From Sorghum bicolor (lineage: Eukaryota; Streptophyta; Magnoliopsida; Poales; Poaceae): a DNA stretch of 64,000 bases. Below are positions 23,252-35,815 of this stretch, piece after piece. Numbering within the stretch: position 1 is the first letter of the stretch; each line of letters opens with the position of its first letter. Location: contig NC_012876.2 in assembly GCF_000003195.3 (NCBI RefSeq), positions 6,365,306 to 6,429,305 on the forward strand. The letters run 5' to 3'. The notes below the pieces were generated by a model. That model was not told the DNA's origin. It did no database searches and saw only the letters and a list, made by a program, of their open reading frames with translations. The translations under genes were made by a program, and so were the position numbers.

Positions 23252-26200
23252 ATGGAGGCTGCTCTAGTTAGTGTCTCCACAGGGGTGATGAAGCCCCTCC
23301 TGTCCAAGCTCACCAAGCTGCTGGAAGAAGAGTGCTTCAAGCTCAAAGGTGTGCGCAAGCAGATCAAGTTTTTGAGAGACGAGCTGAGCGCCATGAGTCC
23401 CGCGCTTGAGATGCTCGCGGATGCAGAGGAGCTCGACCCTCAAATGGCGGCGTGGAGGGACAAGCTAAGGGAGCTGGCCTATGACTTGGAAGACTGCGTT
23501 GATGCCTTCATGGCTCGTGTTGACCACGAGCCTGATGGACATTCAGGCTTCATCAAGAGCTTCTTCCGCAAGCTGAAGAAACTGAAACCACGCCATGAGA
23601 TCGCCAATCAGATCGAAGAACTCAAGGCATCTGTTATAGAGGCAAGCGAGAGGCACAAGAGGTATGATTTGGCCCAACTGAAAAACAAATCTAGCAGTTC
23701 TTCTGTTGATCCCAGGCTGCAGGCGCTCTATGAGGATATTGATAATCTTGTGGGCATCGATGCCCCCAAGAAGCATATCATTGAGTTGTTAAACATGGAG
23801 ATGAATGGGTCATCCACTAAACTTAAAGTGGTCTCAATTTCTGGTTGTGGAGGTCTTGGTAAGACTACTCTTGCAAAGCAAGTCTATGAAGGCATTAAAA
23901 ACCAGTTCGAATGTGCAGCATTTGTGTCGGTTTCTCGAACTCCGGATGTCAGGAAGATTCTAATACACATTGCTAATGGAGTCAAGTGCACTGGTATTAA
24001 AACACAAGATGATGATTTGCAGCAGCTCATTGATAAACTCAGGGAACACCTTCACGATAAAAGGTAAGCCCGGTCATCTATATATGATAATGTATCCAAG
24101 TTATGTTAAAATTGTGTACATCAACGATGAATAATCACGTGCATTGTTATAACTTAGACGTTCACATAAAAGTGAAACAAATTAAATATTCATAATAAAC
24201 ATATTTTTTTGAAAGAAATTGGCACGAGCTCTGCCTTTCAATTAAGGTAGAAAAAGAAAGTTTTGTACAAGGACTCCTCCTGAGGAGGAAGTTAAGGTTA
24301 CAGAGGTAGCACTAGGAACACAAACACGTGGTGGGGGGGGGGGGGGGTCCAATAATTCTTAGTGCCCTCCTCCTTTGATCGATGTCCTCCTTGACTCTTG
24401 CCGCTACTTCACTTGGTGATTGAAACGCATTGTTGAAGATACGTCGGTTGCGTTCCTTCCACAAATTCCAGCAGATATAGATGACCATGCCATTAAATTT
24501 CCTCCTTTGGTCCTTGCTTATTTGTTGAGCAGCCTGTTCCCACCAAGTGCGGAAGTGACTGGGTTCATCCTGCATTTGCAGTAGCTCTGTGTTGACACCT
24601 TCCCAAGTGAAAACTTAGTTCCAAACAGCTTTGGCGAAGCCACAGTTGAAGCAAAGATGTACAACTGTTTCCAAGGGGCCATTGCAAAGCACGCAATGTT
24701 CGTGGCAGGGCCATTGTCTTTTCTGTAAATTGTCTGTCGTGAGGATCTTTTCTTGGATAAAAATCCACATGAAGACTTTGCATTTATTTTCCGTGTCCGC
24801 TTTCCAGATCAGTTTTGAGCTGAACGCGCTGTAGGCGCCCTTGAATTGTATTCTGTATGCTGATCTGGTAGTGTAGGATCCATTTGCCGTCCATCTCCAT
24901 GTGATAGAGTCATTGATGCCCTCTTGGAGCTGTATTGACTGGATTCTAAGCCATAGGGAGATGAATTCTTCCACCTGTTCGGCCGTGTTGATCCGGTTCC
25001 TGAGTCTGTTCACCCAATTGTTACTCTGCAGTTCCTGCCTCACTAATCTCCCTTTTCTTGCCACCATAAGAAATAGGTTGGGGGCAAGGTTCATGGGGGC
25101 TTCTCCATCTAGCCAGGCGTCGGTCCAAAAACGGGCCTTGTTTCCATCTCCAATTGTGATCAGCGTGGATGCTTAAAACAGCAGCCGGTCCTCCCTGTTG
25201 CAGGGAACGTCGGTGCCTGACCATGGTCTGGAGCTGTCTGTCCATTCCAGCCAAAGCCATCGTAGCCGTAGGGCTCTACCGAATTTGTCTAAATCTGGTA
25301 TTCCCAGGCCTCCCCACTCTTTTGGTCTTGCTACTGTTGGCCAATTCACAAGACAGTGGCCCCCATTGGCGTTTTCGTCCCCCTTCCAAAGGAAAGATCT
25401 TCGAATTCTATCAATTTTTTCCTTGCCCATGCCGCTAAAGGGAAGACAGTGAGATGGTAGGTGGGCATTGCAGAGAGCACGGAAGTGATCAGAGTAAGCC
25501 GGCCTGCTCGGTTTAGCCACTTTCCTTTCCAACTCGGCAACCTTTGGCCTATGCGCTCGATGAGTGGCTGTATATGGATCTTCTGCAGTTTCCTGATGTG
25601 GAGTTGTAGGCCTAGGTAGCGGCATGGAAAAGTGCCCCTTGCTCCTTGGAAATCGGCCAGTACTTGATCCAAGTCAAGATCCTGACATCTTATCGGGTGA
25701 ATCGAGCTTTTGTGAATGTTTATGTGCAGACCCGACGCGCTTCCAAATATATGGAGGATCACCTTGATGGCGTCGAGGTCACTCTTGATGGGGTTTGTGA
25801 AGATTGCAGCGTCGTCCGCGTACATGGAAATTCTCCATTTAGCAGCGGACTCTGGTAGTGCCGAAAGCATACCTTGTGCTGTGGCCAATTCCAGGAGCCG
25901 CTATAGGGGATCCATGGCAAGTATGAAGAGCATGGGGGATAGGGGGTCTCCCTGGCGTACTCCTCTTCGGTGCCCAAAGCCCGGGCATCTTTGTCCGTTG
26001 AGAAGCGGCGTCGAAGTGGACGTGCGGAACAGGATGGAGATCCATTCTCTCCATCTTGGCCCAAAACCTAGCGCTTGCATGATCTCAAGGAGATAGGACC
26101 AATTTACTGTATCGAATGCCTTGTGGATGTCCAACTTCAGGAACAGGGCAGGCACTTTTAGCTTTTGAAGTCTACGGACTGTGTTCTAGACATACATAAA

Positions 26201-29200
26201 ATTGTCATGGATACTTCTTTTCTTGATGAAAGTGCTTTGGCAATTGGATATCATGGCGCCCAGCCTTGGTGCTAGTCTGTTGGCGAGAAGTTTGGTGACA
26301 ATTTTGGTGACACTGTGGATGAGACTAATCGGTCTGTAATCTGTGATCTCCGTGGCGTCTCCCTTTTTGGGTAGTAGGACTATGTTGGCAGTGCTAAGAA
26401 GCTGCAGTCCTTGGGCGTTCATCGTGTATAGGCTGTTCAGGGCCAGTAAGATGTCCTCCTTGATGATTCCCCAACAAGATTTATAAAATTTTCCGGTAAA
26501 TCCGTCCGGTTCCAGTGCTTTGTCAATGGGCATGGAGTCGATCACCTCCCTGAGCTCATCATGGGAGAATGGCAGTTCTAACTCAGATAGGTCCTGTGGT
26601 GCATAGCCGAGGGCTTGCCATGCTAAGGTTAGTTGCCTCGTAGATGTCGAGCCGATGTGGTTTGAGAAATAGTCCACAACTATTTTTTCTTTGCTGTCAT
26701 GTGCAAAAACCATGCTGTCATTTGTGTGTAGACAGTGAATGTAGTTCTTCGTCCTCCGTGCACTAGCTCTCATGTGGAAAAATTTTGTGTTTGCATCACC
26801 GGCGCGGATGTATGTGAGCCTTGATCTTTGGCGAATTCTAGCCTTCTCGATGGCAGCAAGCCCCGTGCTACGTATTTTTAGGCGCCGTCTCAGGTCAAGC
26901 TCTTCTGGTGATAGTGCTCTGCTTTCCTGTGCAACTTCCAGTTGCAATAGGATCTCTTTAGCTAAGGCTAACTGCAATTTGGTGTCCCCTACTTTCTCTT
27001 TTCGCCACCTTTTTAGTGCCTTGGCTACTCTGGACAATTTAGTGTGTAATCGTTTCAATTGGTTTGAGGAGCTGATCGGCTTGTTCCAAGCCTCTTGAAC
27101 GGTCTCCTGGAATCCGTCCACAGATGTCCAAAAATTTTCGAAGCGGAAAGATGGCTCCTTTTTGTGTTCCATTTCGCCATGCAGGAGCAGAGGCGTGTGA
27201 TCTGACATCAGCGAAGACAGGGAGTGGAGGAAGCAAGACGGGAAGAGAATTTCCTAGTCCGGGGTGCAGAAGACTCTATCTATGCGAGACATGGTGGGGT
27301 TGTCTTGTTCATTAGTCCATGTGAATCGACGCCCATTAAGTCGAATCTCCTTCAGGCTCATGTTGTCTAGTGCTGATTTGAAGGAGCCCATGAGCCGGCG
27401 GTTTAGATTTGTGTTGTTTTTGTCTTGGGCTTGGTAGATGAGGTTAAAATCCCCTAGCACCAGCCACCGGCCATGGCTGGGCAGTTGGTTGTTCTGGAGT
27501 TCTTGGAGGAACTGCAATTTTTGGTCATCTCCTTGAGGGCCATAGACTGTGGTGATTTGCCACTGCACATCATCAGCTCTCATCCTGATTGTTGCTGTGA
27601 TAGTATGCGGAGAGAGCACCACATTAGTGAGGTCGAAGAAGTTTTCATTAACAGCGAGCAGGATGCCTCCCCTAGTGTTATCAGCCGGTGACACTACATA
27701 GCAGGGGTCCCAGAGGCCGTGCAGGCTGTGCGACCGAACTGGGCCCCTAAAAATTATAGGCCCCAAAATTTACTAAGTGTTCTAAATATATATAATAATT
27801 TTAGGTTTATTTTAATTAGTAAATTAGTCACAGAGACTCAATAAATGTGGTCTGCTACTTCCTTCGAGAAAAAGCACATTAAGTTCATGATCGTGAATTA
27901 GAAAAGTCTATGGTCGGTAATTTTTCTTCACATAAGTTTGTAACTCTTCGTAAGTTTGTCGCTTCGTCTCTTGGACTTGTTCATCGCCCTTGGTGTTGTT
28001 CATCGCTCAAGAGTTGAGACCTAGTAGCTATCATAGACGCTCGGACCCAAATTAGGACGCCAGACGAAGATCATTGCCTAGTATAAATTCCATGCACAAT
28101 TCATATTTTATTTAGTTAATCTTTTATATATTGTCTTTGTAATATAATGATATTTGATATTATCTTTTTTAGATTTTGATAATAGATGGTAGGCCTCCAC
28201 TTGTTGTTTTGAACTGGGCCTCATATTTATTTGGGACGCCCCTGCTACATAGGAGTTAGTGAAGTTTGCTCCTAGAGTGCGTAGCACAGTGGCTTGATCA
28301 ATCACCTGCAGCTTGTTTTCTTGGAGGCATATTATTGTGGCATTGGAGTCTCTTACTAGTTCGTTGACAGCATCCTTCCTGGCATTACTATTTAGTCCCC
28401 GTACATTCCAATTGAGAAGATGACAATAAGATGACAATTACTTTGTGCCATAAGTAAACAAACAAGGACCCTGGCTTGATTCATATTTCTGAGAATGAAG
28501 AGTTGAAACATTTAACATGCAGGTAGAATGGGGAGCAGTTCCCAAGACATTGAGGACGACAGAGTACAACAGCTTGCATGCCCCTTGAATGCAATGGCAG
28601 AGGAAGGCCCCTGGCTTCTACCATCGGCATCCAAAGAGATGGCGGGCTGACGCTACACTTGACTAGCAGACTGGTACAATTACTTCTAAATGACATGAGA
28701 AGTATGCAGGGACCCGACGTGGAGCAGCAGATGTCTAGAGCTGGGCGATGTCGATGGTGGGCGCCTCATCAAGGCCACATAGTGCTGTCATCGCCTTGAT
28801 CACTTCACCAGAAAGGGGGCCTTGGTACATGCTGAAGTAGTGCAGGAAGCGGTCATCCGGCGAAAGGACGTCGTCTTCAGGGACCCCCAATTTCTTCATG
28901 AGGACCTGTCTGGCCTTGGCCTGTGCATCTCCTTTTGGCCAGTCCTTCGCCGCAATGCGAAGGCTTCTGCGAGTGGATGTCGCAGGCTTCCTTGTGCAGC
29001 GCGCCCTGTTGGTGGAGCCTGGTGATGCTCGGAGTAGCGGTGTCTGGACGGGGCGCGACACAGCTTGGGCGAACGTGGCCACAACATCGTTGTTGGTTGG
29101 TTGCTGCGTTACAGCCGGTTGCTGCTGTGTGCCCATGTTGCGCCGTCGCCTGACGTAGACGACGCCTGGCCTGAAACGGTGAGCAAGCCGACCCGTGGAG

Positions 29201-32200
29201 CGTCTCCCTGCTGTGGCATGTTGAATGGGGGTTTCAAGGGCCGGATCGAGTTGAGGTGGTGCCGGCGCCAAGGCCTCCTCCCTGTGCGTCTCGATGTCCC
29301 TGCGCATAGGAGATGGTTCAGGGGCAGGTGAGTCAGGAATTGTTGAGGTAGACATCCCTGCGGACCCATCGTCGTGTCGGTCTGAGCTCGCAGCGTGGAA
29401 CCTTTGGTTGCAGCGTCGTCGCGGCTCGTTGGAGGTCTCTTTGGGTTGGCGGCGTGCAGGGGAGCGTCGTGTTCTGCTTCTGCGGTGGCGGGAGGACCTT
29501 TCCCGGGTGCGTCCCCGCGGCTCTGTGGCTTCCACAGCTGCAGCGGTGTCCTCGGTGTTGTCAGCTTGGTGGTGCCTGCGATCGTCGCGGGTCTGGCGGC
29601 CTTCTTGTTAGCGCCCGTGTCTTGACCGTGAGAGCTCCCGCTCGCGCTCCCTTGTCGGGGCTCGAGACAAGCTCCTGAAGAGCCTGGCTCCCCAGTTGTG
29701 CCCCTTGTCGCTGCGCCTCCCGCGGTCTTCATCATTGTCGCTGTTCCGGCGGTTGGCCCTGGGTTCTGGGGAAGGGGAGACGTGTCGCGGCCGAGGCTCA
29801 CGTTCCCCATCCACGACACCGTGCCGCCATGTAAGCTCGCGGGTCGAGGTTCGGCCGTAGTCGTCTAGCGGCGACTCGATGAGGTCCAGGTGCACGAGGA
29901 CTCTGAAGGTGAGGCCGCGTCGCCCTCTTGGTGGAGCCGGGGCATCGTGGGCCGCCACTACGTTGCCTGTCAAAGTCAGCCATGTTACCTTGGGGATGTC
30001 TGAGGGGTTGTAGGTCCATGCCCATAAGCAGAGGGCCCTGGTGTCATCCGGGCACAGTGCCCTATCGTCGCGGCGCAGCGAACGGTGCTCGACGTAGTCC
30101 AGGTCGCACGATCTTGCCACCGCCCTCTTGGCGATGCTTTCGTTCCACGCGTGGATGGGGATGCCTTCCAAGCAGAGGCGCACGTGGTACCTGAGGTCGC
30201 AGTGATCACCGTAGGGAAGGGTCCTCCATGAAAGTAACTTGATTTGGCCGCTGCTCACAGTTAGGCTGCGCCTGTCAAGCGCTGCATCCCTGTGGTGTGG
30301 GTGTCGGAAGACGATGAGGAAGTCTTCAGTCTTGTGGCGCGCCACCTTGACGTCGGCGTCGCGGACCCCCAACCGGGAGCAAATTGCCCTCTTGACTTGG
30401 TCGGGTGTCGATGTCGTCGCGATCCAGGAACCGACATGCCACGACAGCATGTGCAGAGTAGTGTAACGATGCTTCATCCAAGGCCCCGTTTGTCGCGGCC
30501 ACCGCCGACGTCTCCTGGGGGCGGTACTCCGGGTCACCCAGCTGCGCCATGGCTTCGTGGGGGCGCTTGGTGTGAGGGGGAGGCATTGGAGATGGCTTGG
30601 GCGGCCGGTTGTTGGGGAGCAGAGGGCGGTATTGCTGAGGGCGGCGTGGAGTGGCCGACTTGCAGGCCTGTGCTTTATGGCCGAAGCGGCCGCAGTTGAT
30701 GCACCTCACCGGCTCCCTGCAGGAGGCAGCAGAGTGTCCTTTACCAAGGCATCGAAGGCACTTACCTTGCAATGTCTTTGCCAAGGGCAGGTGGTGCGCA
30801 TAAGGTGCAGGCCGTCGTCGATGCGGAGTAAATTCACCGCGGCGCCACCAATACTTCAGGCGGACCGTGGACCATTCCTTCTCGTCCAGTCCATCAGAGC
30901 GGTTAGCCGTCGTGTCCCTGCGGCATTGGGAAGGAACCAGCTCATAAATGTTTGTACCTGAGATTGCATCGGTCGATTTGCTGAAAGATACACTTCCAGG
31001 AGCATTTGTGGTGGCAGATCTGCAGCAGGGCCTGGGATTGTGGCGCTTTGGTGGTGGGGAGTAATGGCGACGGTGGGGGGATGGCTGACTCTGCAGCCAG
31101 TGGAGAAGGAGACGCGGCGCGTGGAGGATGTCCTGGCGTGGGCGAAGTCCTCCTCCAGCTGGATTCGAACCGAACCCACCACGATGGAGCGGAGGGGTGG
31201 ACAGGCGGTCCTGGGCGCTTCAGGCGCCGTGCGGGCGCCGCCAGACGGGGGGGTGGGGTGGGTGGGTTGGAGGAGGGAGATCCGGTCGTGGGAGGGCGGA
31301 TCTGCTGGCTGGCGACGGCGGATCTGGGCGGGGGAGGGGGGGTCGCCGGCAGCGGTGCGGGGGAGGGTGGGGGGGGGAGAGGCTAACGGCTTCATCGGGG
31401 GATTCCATAATAAACATATCATGTCACGAAAACCTTCATCATTGTGCTTAGTTTGTCAGATTTAATTTTGTTGTTTACTTGTGTATCACGAAGTTGGGAT
31501 GAGTTTTTAAGTTCCGAAGTATAGATTATAAAGCTTTATAGTCACAATTTTACACTAGTTCTAGCAGTTTGAACTACAGAAAATGCATTGATAGTATGGG
31601 CAAATTAAACTACTTTAGCATTGCTGTTTGTCAACCCAAATAGTAGATCAATAGAGTTCTGGGCAATTTCATCACTACTTCTAGTTTTATTGTATTTCAT
31701 AGAAAATATAGGAATTCATATAGATAGTGTTCGTAAAATTTTTACATATTTTATTGCACACATTAAAATGTTGCATTTAATGATGTGCGCAAGAGGGTCA
31801 TCTCTATTTAGGTTCCTATCATCATTCATCAACCTGTCAGCCATAGTTAGTGTTACTGATGCATATACTTTTGACGCTATGGCCTTTCATTACTGGTTGC
31901 ATTATTGTTAAAATATTGTGCGGCAGGTATATTGTCGTGATTGATGATGTATGGAACACAGAAGATTGGGGATTTATCAAACTTGCATTACCGGATAATG
32001 ATCGTGCGAGCAGAATAATCATGACGACACGTAGTGTTACAGTTGCAAAATTTTGTTCTTCTCAAGTTCATGAAATGGAGGCTCTTAGTTTTGATGACTC
32101 CAAAAGGTTGTTCTTCAGGAGAGCATTTGGCTCCGAGAATTCATGTTATCCTCACTTGGAAGACGTTCCAAACAAAATATTAAGGAAATGTGGTGGTCTG

Positions 32201-34697
32201 CCATTGGCAATTGTTACTGTATCTGGCATATTAGCCAATATGTTAGCAAAGGCAGAATGGGACAGGGTACTTAATGCTATTGGTTCTTCACTTGCAAAGA
32301 AAGATGATGCTAAGACGATGACCAGTATCTTATCTTTGAGTTATTTTGACATTCCTCACCATCTAAGAACTTGTTTGTTGTACTTGAGTGTGTACCCGGA
32401 AGATTATGAGATTGAGAAACAATGTTTGATCAGTAGGTGGATTGCAGAAGGGTTCATTCATGAGGAAGAAGGTCAAAGTAAATATGAAATTGGTGAGGGT
32501 TACCTCAATGATCTGATCAACAGAAGCATGATCCAACCTGTTGAAGTAAAATATGGTCAGGCGAAGGCATGTCGAGTGCATGACATCATCCTTGACTACA
32601 TCAAATGCAAGGCTGCTGAAGAGAATTTTGTAACTTCATTAGATGCTGTACAGCCTGTGTGTACTTCAGAATACAAGGTTCGTAGGCTTTGCTTCAGCAA
32701 CCACAACGAAGAAAATGTTACTTTGTGGGCAGATCAGTTATTGTCTCAGGTTCGATCAATTACTATATTTGGAGAGCCTGTTAAAATCTCTTTTTTGCCT
32801 TCCACTGCTCTACTTGTGTTGGACCTAGGAGAATGCACAAGCATGAAAGACCATCATCTTGCAAGTATTGGGAAGTTGTTTAATCTTAAGTACTTGCGTC
32901 TCGGCTCACCTTCAATAAATAGGCTCCCTGAAAATGTTGGTGAACTACAACATCTACAAACATTGGATGTGCGAGGCACCAGTATCAAAGAAGTACCACG
33001 AACTATCTCAAAACTTCAACAGCTGGCACGTTTCTATGTTGATTGGGATGCTCGATTTCCAGATGGAATGATTGGGCAGATGGTTAGCTTGGAAGAGCTG
33101 GGGCAGTATGGAGTTGTATCCTATCAGCAAGAGCAGCAATCCAATCAAGAATTCAGTAAACTAACCAAGCTGAGAACACTAAAAATAAAATGGCAATTTA
33201 ATTTACCTGATGACTCAGAAGGAAGAAGCCAACGCGAGGGCATTCACAATTACGTGGGAAATTTATTATCTTCATGCAACCTCCATAACCTTTATATCCG
33301 GGCAGACTCTAGACAGGCGTACCCACTGTCACTACATTCTTGGCACCCTGCTGCCTCCTGTAGCCTCCGTAAGCTCTGCATAAAAGGACATGCCATCTAT
33401 AAGGTACCAAATTGGATGGGTTCACTTGGAAATCTCGGTGTGCTACAACTATGCGGCGTAATATGTTTGAGACCAGAAGATGTTGAGATCCTTGGAGAAA
33501 TACCATGTTTGCTTTTTCTCAAACTAAGCACTGTCGGGGGCACCAACGGAAGGATCATCTTCCCTGGCAACAACGGGTTCAGAAGTCTGAAATATTTCTC
33601 CCTGCGTATGTATGCTTGTGGGACCTTGCTGAAGTTTGAAGCGGGATCAATGCCAAAGCTTGAGCACGTGGAGATTAAATTATTTCTGCATAAGATGGAG
33701 TGCCTGAATGGTGCTCCACCTAGTTTGGGCATCCAACACCTCTCTGCTCTCAGCAAGGTAGAGATCATAATTTATGGCAGGTCAGATGAGGATGACAATG
33801 ATGATAACGCCTTTAGCTGTGTTTCAAGAGCCATTAATGCTGCCATCAAGACACTTTCCAACCATCCCACTGTCAGGTTCGATACAGAAGAATATTATGA
33901 TGATGGCTGCCAACATTTCGAATCCGTAAGTTCCCTCGTCACACAACAGCAGGCATTGATTGTTCCATCAACCTCTCAGTTAAAAATAGTTTGTCTGTTC
34001 AATTAAATATACTCCCTCCATCCCTGAAAGCTTCAATTCCTAGAATCCGTGTCAGTCAAACTTGTTTAACTTTGACCAACTTTATAGAAAAGAGCATCAA
34101 TATGTATAACATAAAATGAGTATCTTTTAAAAATATATTCAATGATAAATCTAATGGTATTAATTTGGTACTATAAATCTTAGTGTTTTTTTCTATAAAT
34201 TTGGTCAAAGTTTTAAAAAATTGACTTAAGACAACTCTAGAAATTGCAGCTTTCAGGGACGGAGGGAGTAGTTCATTTCGACTCCCTATATTTCGTTTCC
34301 ACTTCTCTTCTAGCTGCGCTCGATGCATACTTCTTCCTTCCATTTAGCATATATATACTTGGCTGTTCAATTGAACAGTTTGATTCTTCTCTTCTAGGTT
34401 TTGAGGGATTCGAATGAAGAGAGTGAGGGGTTATTCAACGAGTGGCTCAAGCTTTGGCAAATTAGAGAAGAGCAGGCAGAGCAAGCTACTGATTCAGAGA
34501 CTGAACAAGAGGTGCCAAATCATGGTCCCAGCCAGTTTTATGTTTCCTGTTACGCCATTTTCTCCATCAAACTCATTATCTTCGTTTCCAAACAGGATGA
34601 GTCACATGGAAATGAAGAAGATGGGCGGACTCACGAGGACGAAGAGACCAGTGAAAACGAAGTGGCGCAGCAAGATGACAGTGGTAGCAACAATTAG
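23252..34697 (+). CDS. CC-NB-LRR (NLR) disease-resistance-type protein
   Basis: Three-exon model: 23252-24063, 31927-33925 and 34398-34697, with donors gtaagc and gtaagt; about 1036 residues. An in-frame 84-bp stretch (34512-34595) may be a further intron. The Rx-type coiled coil spans residues 1-160, with an EDVID-like LEDCVDAF at about 79-86. The NB-ARC has P-loop GCGGLGKTT (198-206), RNBS-A FECAAFVSVSR, kinase-2 YIVVIDDVW directly after intron 1, RNBS-B SRIIMTTRS, GLPL (CGGLPLAIVTVSG), RNBS-D LRTCLLYLSVYPEDY and VHD in place of MHD. About 14 irregular LRRs follow, then an acidic tail rich in Glu, Asp and Gln. No integrated HMA or other decoy domain is visible. The family are intracellular receptors that sense pathogen effectors and trigger cell death. 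The N-terminus resembles Pik/RGA5-type grass CNLs. All catalytic motifs are present, so it looks functional despite the LINE in intron 1. Confidence 0.9.
24312..28437 (-). pseudogene. LINE-C ORF2 (endonuclease, RT, zf-RVT), hAT-interrupted
   Basis: From 28437 down: endonuclease LLNWNVRGLNSNARKD and CLQENKL. The frame is then broken by the hAT insert 27702-28241 and resumes with VVSPADNTRGG once the insert is removed. Next come LVLGDFNLIYQ and GRRFTWTNEQ, a TAG at 27254, SDHTPLLLHG, and RT with IVLLPKKGDATEITDYRPIS and FIKKRSIHDNFM, a TAG at 26186, KLDIHKAFDTVNW and GVRQGDPLSPMLF, a TAG at 25901, then MYADDAAIF. A frameshift near 25430 precedes the C-terminal part with SFLWKGDENANGGHCLVNW and the zf-RVT region (KCKVFMWIFIQEKILT), with TAA at 25173 and 24615. 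Domain content is complete. Confidence 0.9.
27702..28241. mobile_element. Non-autonomous hAT element (540 bp)
   Basis: Termini CAGGGGTCCC and (complement of the right end) CAGGGGCGTCCC are hAT-type. A perfect 8-bp target duplication ctacatag lies at 27694-27701 and 28242-28249. Excision rejoins the endonuclease codons NSYV and VSPADN in frame. There is no transposase. Confidence 0.92.
28735..31395 (-). pseudogene. LINE-C ORF1 (zinc-knuckle protein), frameshifted
   Basis: The ATG at 31395 (minus) opens a Pro-rich N-terminal part to 30856. A zinc-knuckle part in another frame (30784-30326) has CLRCLGKGHSAASC and CINCGRFGHKAQAC. The frame then returns (30537-29608) with a segment containing FLIVFRHPHHRDAAL and an Arg/Ser-rich tail, and the last part is 29535-28735. 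Frameshifts lie near 30850 and 30465. The two adjacent knuckles are typical of plant L1 ORF1, an RNA-binding component of the retrotransposition particle. Confidence 0.82.
34012..34268. mobile_element. Stowaway MITE in NLR intron 2
   Basis: The 257-bp element starts CTCCCTCCATCCCTGAAAG and ends in its near-perfect complement, flanked by TA on both sides (34010-34011 and 34269-34270). This is the Tc1/mariner-type Stowaway signature. It occupies most of the 472-bp intron 33926-34397. Confidence 0.9.
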
Positions 34698-34899
34698 AAT
34701 GACGTATCAGTTTGCAAGAGATTGATGGGTAGGCTACTTGGATCTTGGAAATTTGGCTGTTGAAGGTGTCTACTGTCTAGAGTCTACCTCTAGGTTCAGC
34801 GAAAAAAGAGCTTTGGTACTTTATATGCTTTCTGTGTTGTGCTGGATTGCAGATTAGATTTGGTGTGGTTTACTGGTTGTAAGATTCGAATTAGCTTTC

Positions 34900-34905
34900 A
34901 ATAAA
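34900..34905 (+). terminator. Probable polyadenylation signal of the NLR gene
   Basis: AATAAA lies about 200 bp downstream of the NLR stop codon in the expected orientation. Confidence 0.5.
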
Positions 34906-35815
34906 GGCCTGGCACATTCACATTTGCCAGTAGGAGACACATATTACGGTTTTGATTGTATTAGGCACACCTTTTTGCCACACTAATTTATCTCATCCAA
35001 TCAGATTTATCAATGAACCAAAGTCGAGAGGTCTCAAATACAAAAACTAATTTTACATTTTGGTTAGCATTGCTGTCAGAAAGACACTTTTAATCTTCTT
35101 TTAAAAGTACAAGTATATTGTAATTGAACCGTTAACCCTTTAATTTCAAAAAAAAAGATCCTAAGGATAGGGCACATACAAAATCCTATTAAAAGTACAA
35201 GTATATTAAAAGCTTACTTTTAATCTTCTTTTAAAATCCTAAGGGTAGGGCAGGAGGTGCGACGGACGAGGACCCAGGCAGGATAGGGGCCCAAGTCCAA
35301 GTATATAAGACCTCATACCCTTTAGCTATAGTCCATTAAGATTTTGGATTAATGGGTAGGGTTTGAGTATCCGTGAATTCTCAAAAAAAAAAGTTGCGGG
35401 TGTGCTAGGTGCAACATCCCATCAGAAAAAAGGAGACATCAGTCTCTTTGCTCTTTCTTTGAGTCGAGGAGCCGAGCCAAGCTGCCAACTCACATAGTGA
35501 TCGTGACTTCCGTAGGAGAGACGGCGAGACCGAGACTCCGAGACGCGGACGCAGCACCGATATAATGTTGATCACCACACGATCACTAGCATCAATCACC
35601 GACGCCGACTATTCCAAAATCCAGACAACGGCGTTCCAAACGATGGCAACGACCAGACAGCTTAGGCAGGGCGATGAGGACGACAACATCTGATCTTGGT
35701 TATTACATGAATATGATGAAATTCTATTCTTCTTTATGGTAATCATATTAGTTTTAGAAGTACAAGTATATTGCTTTCTTAGTCTATTGTTTCTCCCTCT
35801 CAATAATTATCAGAC
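34906..35815. other. Spacer between the NLR and the LRR relic
   Basis: No gene seen. A short repeat containing gtacaagtatatt and taatcttcttttaaaa occurs at about 35092-35130 and again, rearranged, at 35185-35240; part recurs at about 35760. Confidence 0.4.

Larger units (their letters stand above)
24205..31405 (-). mobile_element. L1-type LINE (LINE-C), antisense in the NLR intron
   Basis: A perfect 14-bp target duplication cataataaacatat lies at 24191-24204 and 31406-31419. The 3' end (low coordinate) carries a short poly(T), the element's A tail in antisense. Length is 7201 bp including a 540-bp hAT insert. ORF1 begins only 10 bases from the 5' end, so the 5' leader is very short or slightly truncated. 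A run of 15 G lies at 24333-24347 near the 3' end. Several stops and frameshifts make this copy inactive. Confidence 0.95.
24064..31926 (+). other. NLR intron 1 (7.86 kb, expanded by a LINE)
   Basis: Donor AG|GTAAGC at 24064 and acceptor GGCAG at 31926 join ...HDKR to YIVVIDDVW in frame, the codon being split AG|G. Subtracting the LINE and one target duplication leaves about 650 bp, an ordinary intron size. It lies between the P-loop and kinase-2. Confidence 0.88.
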
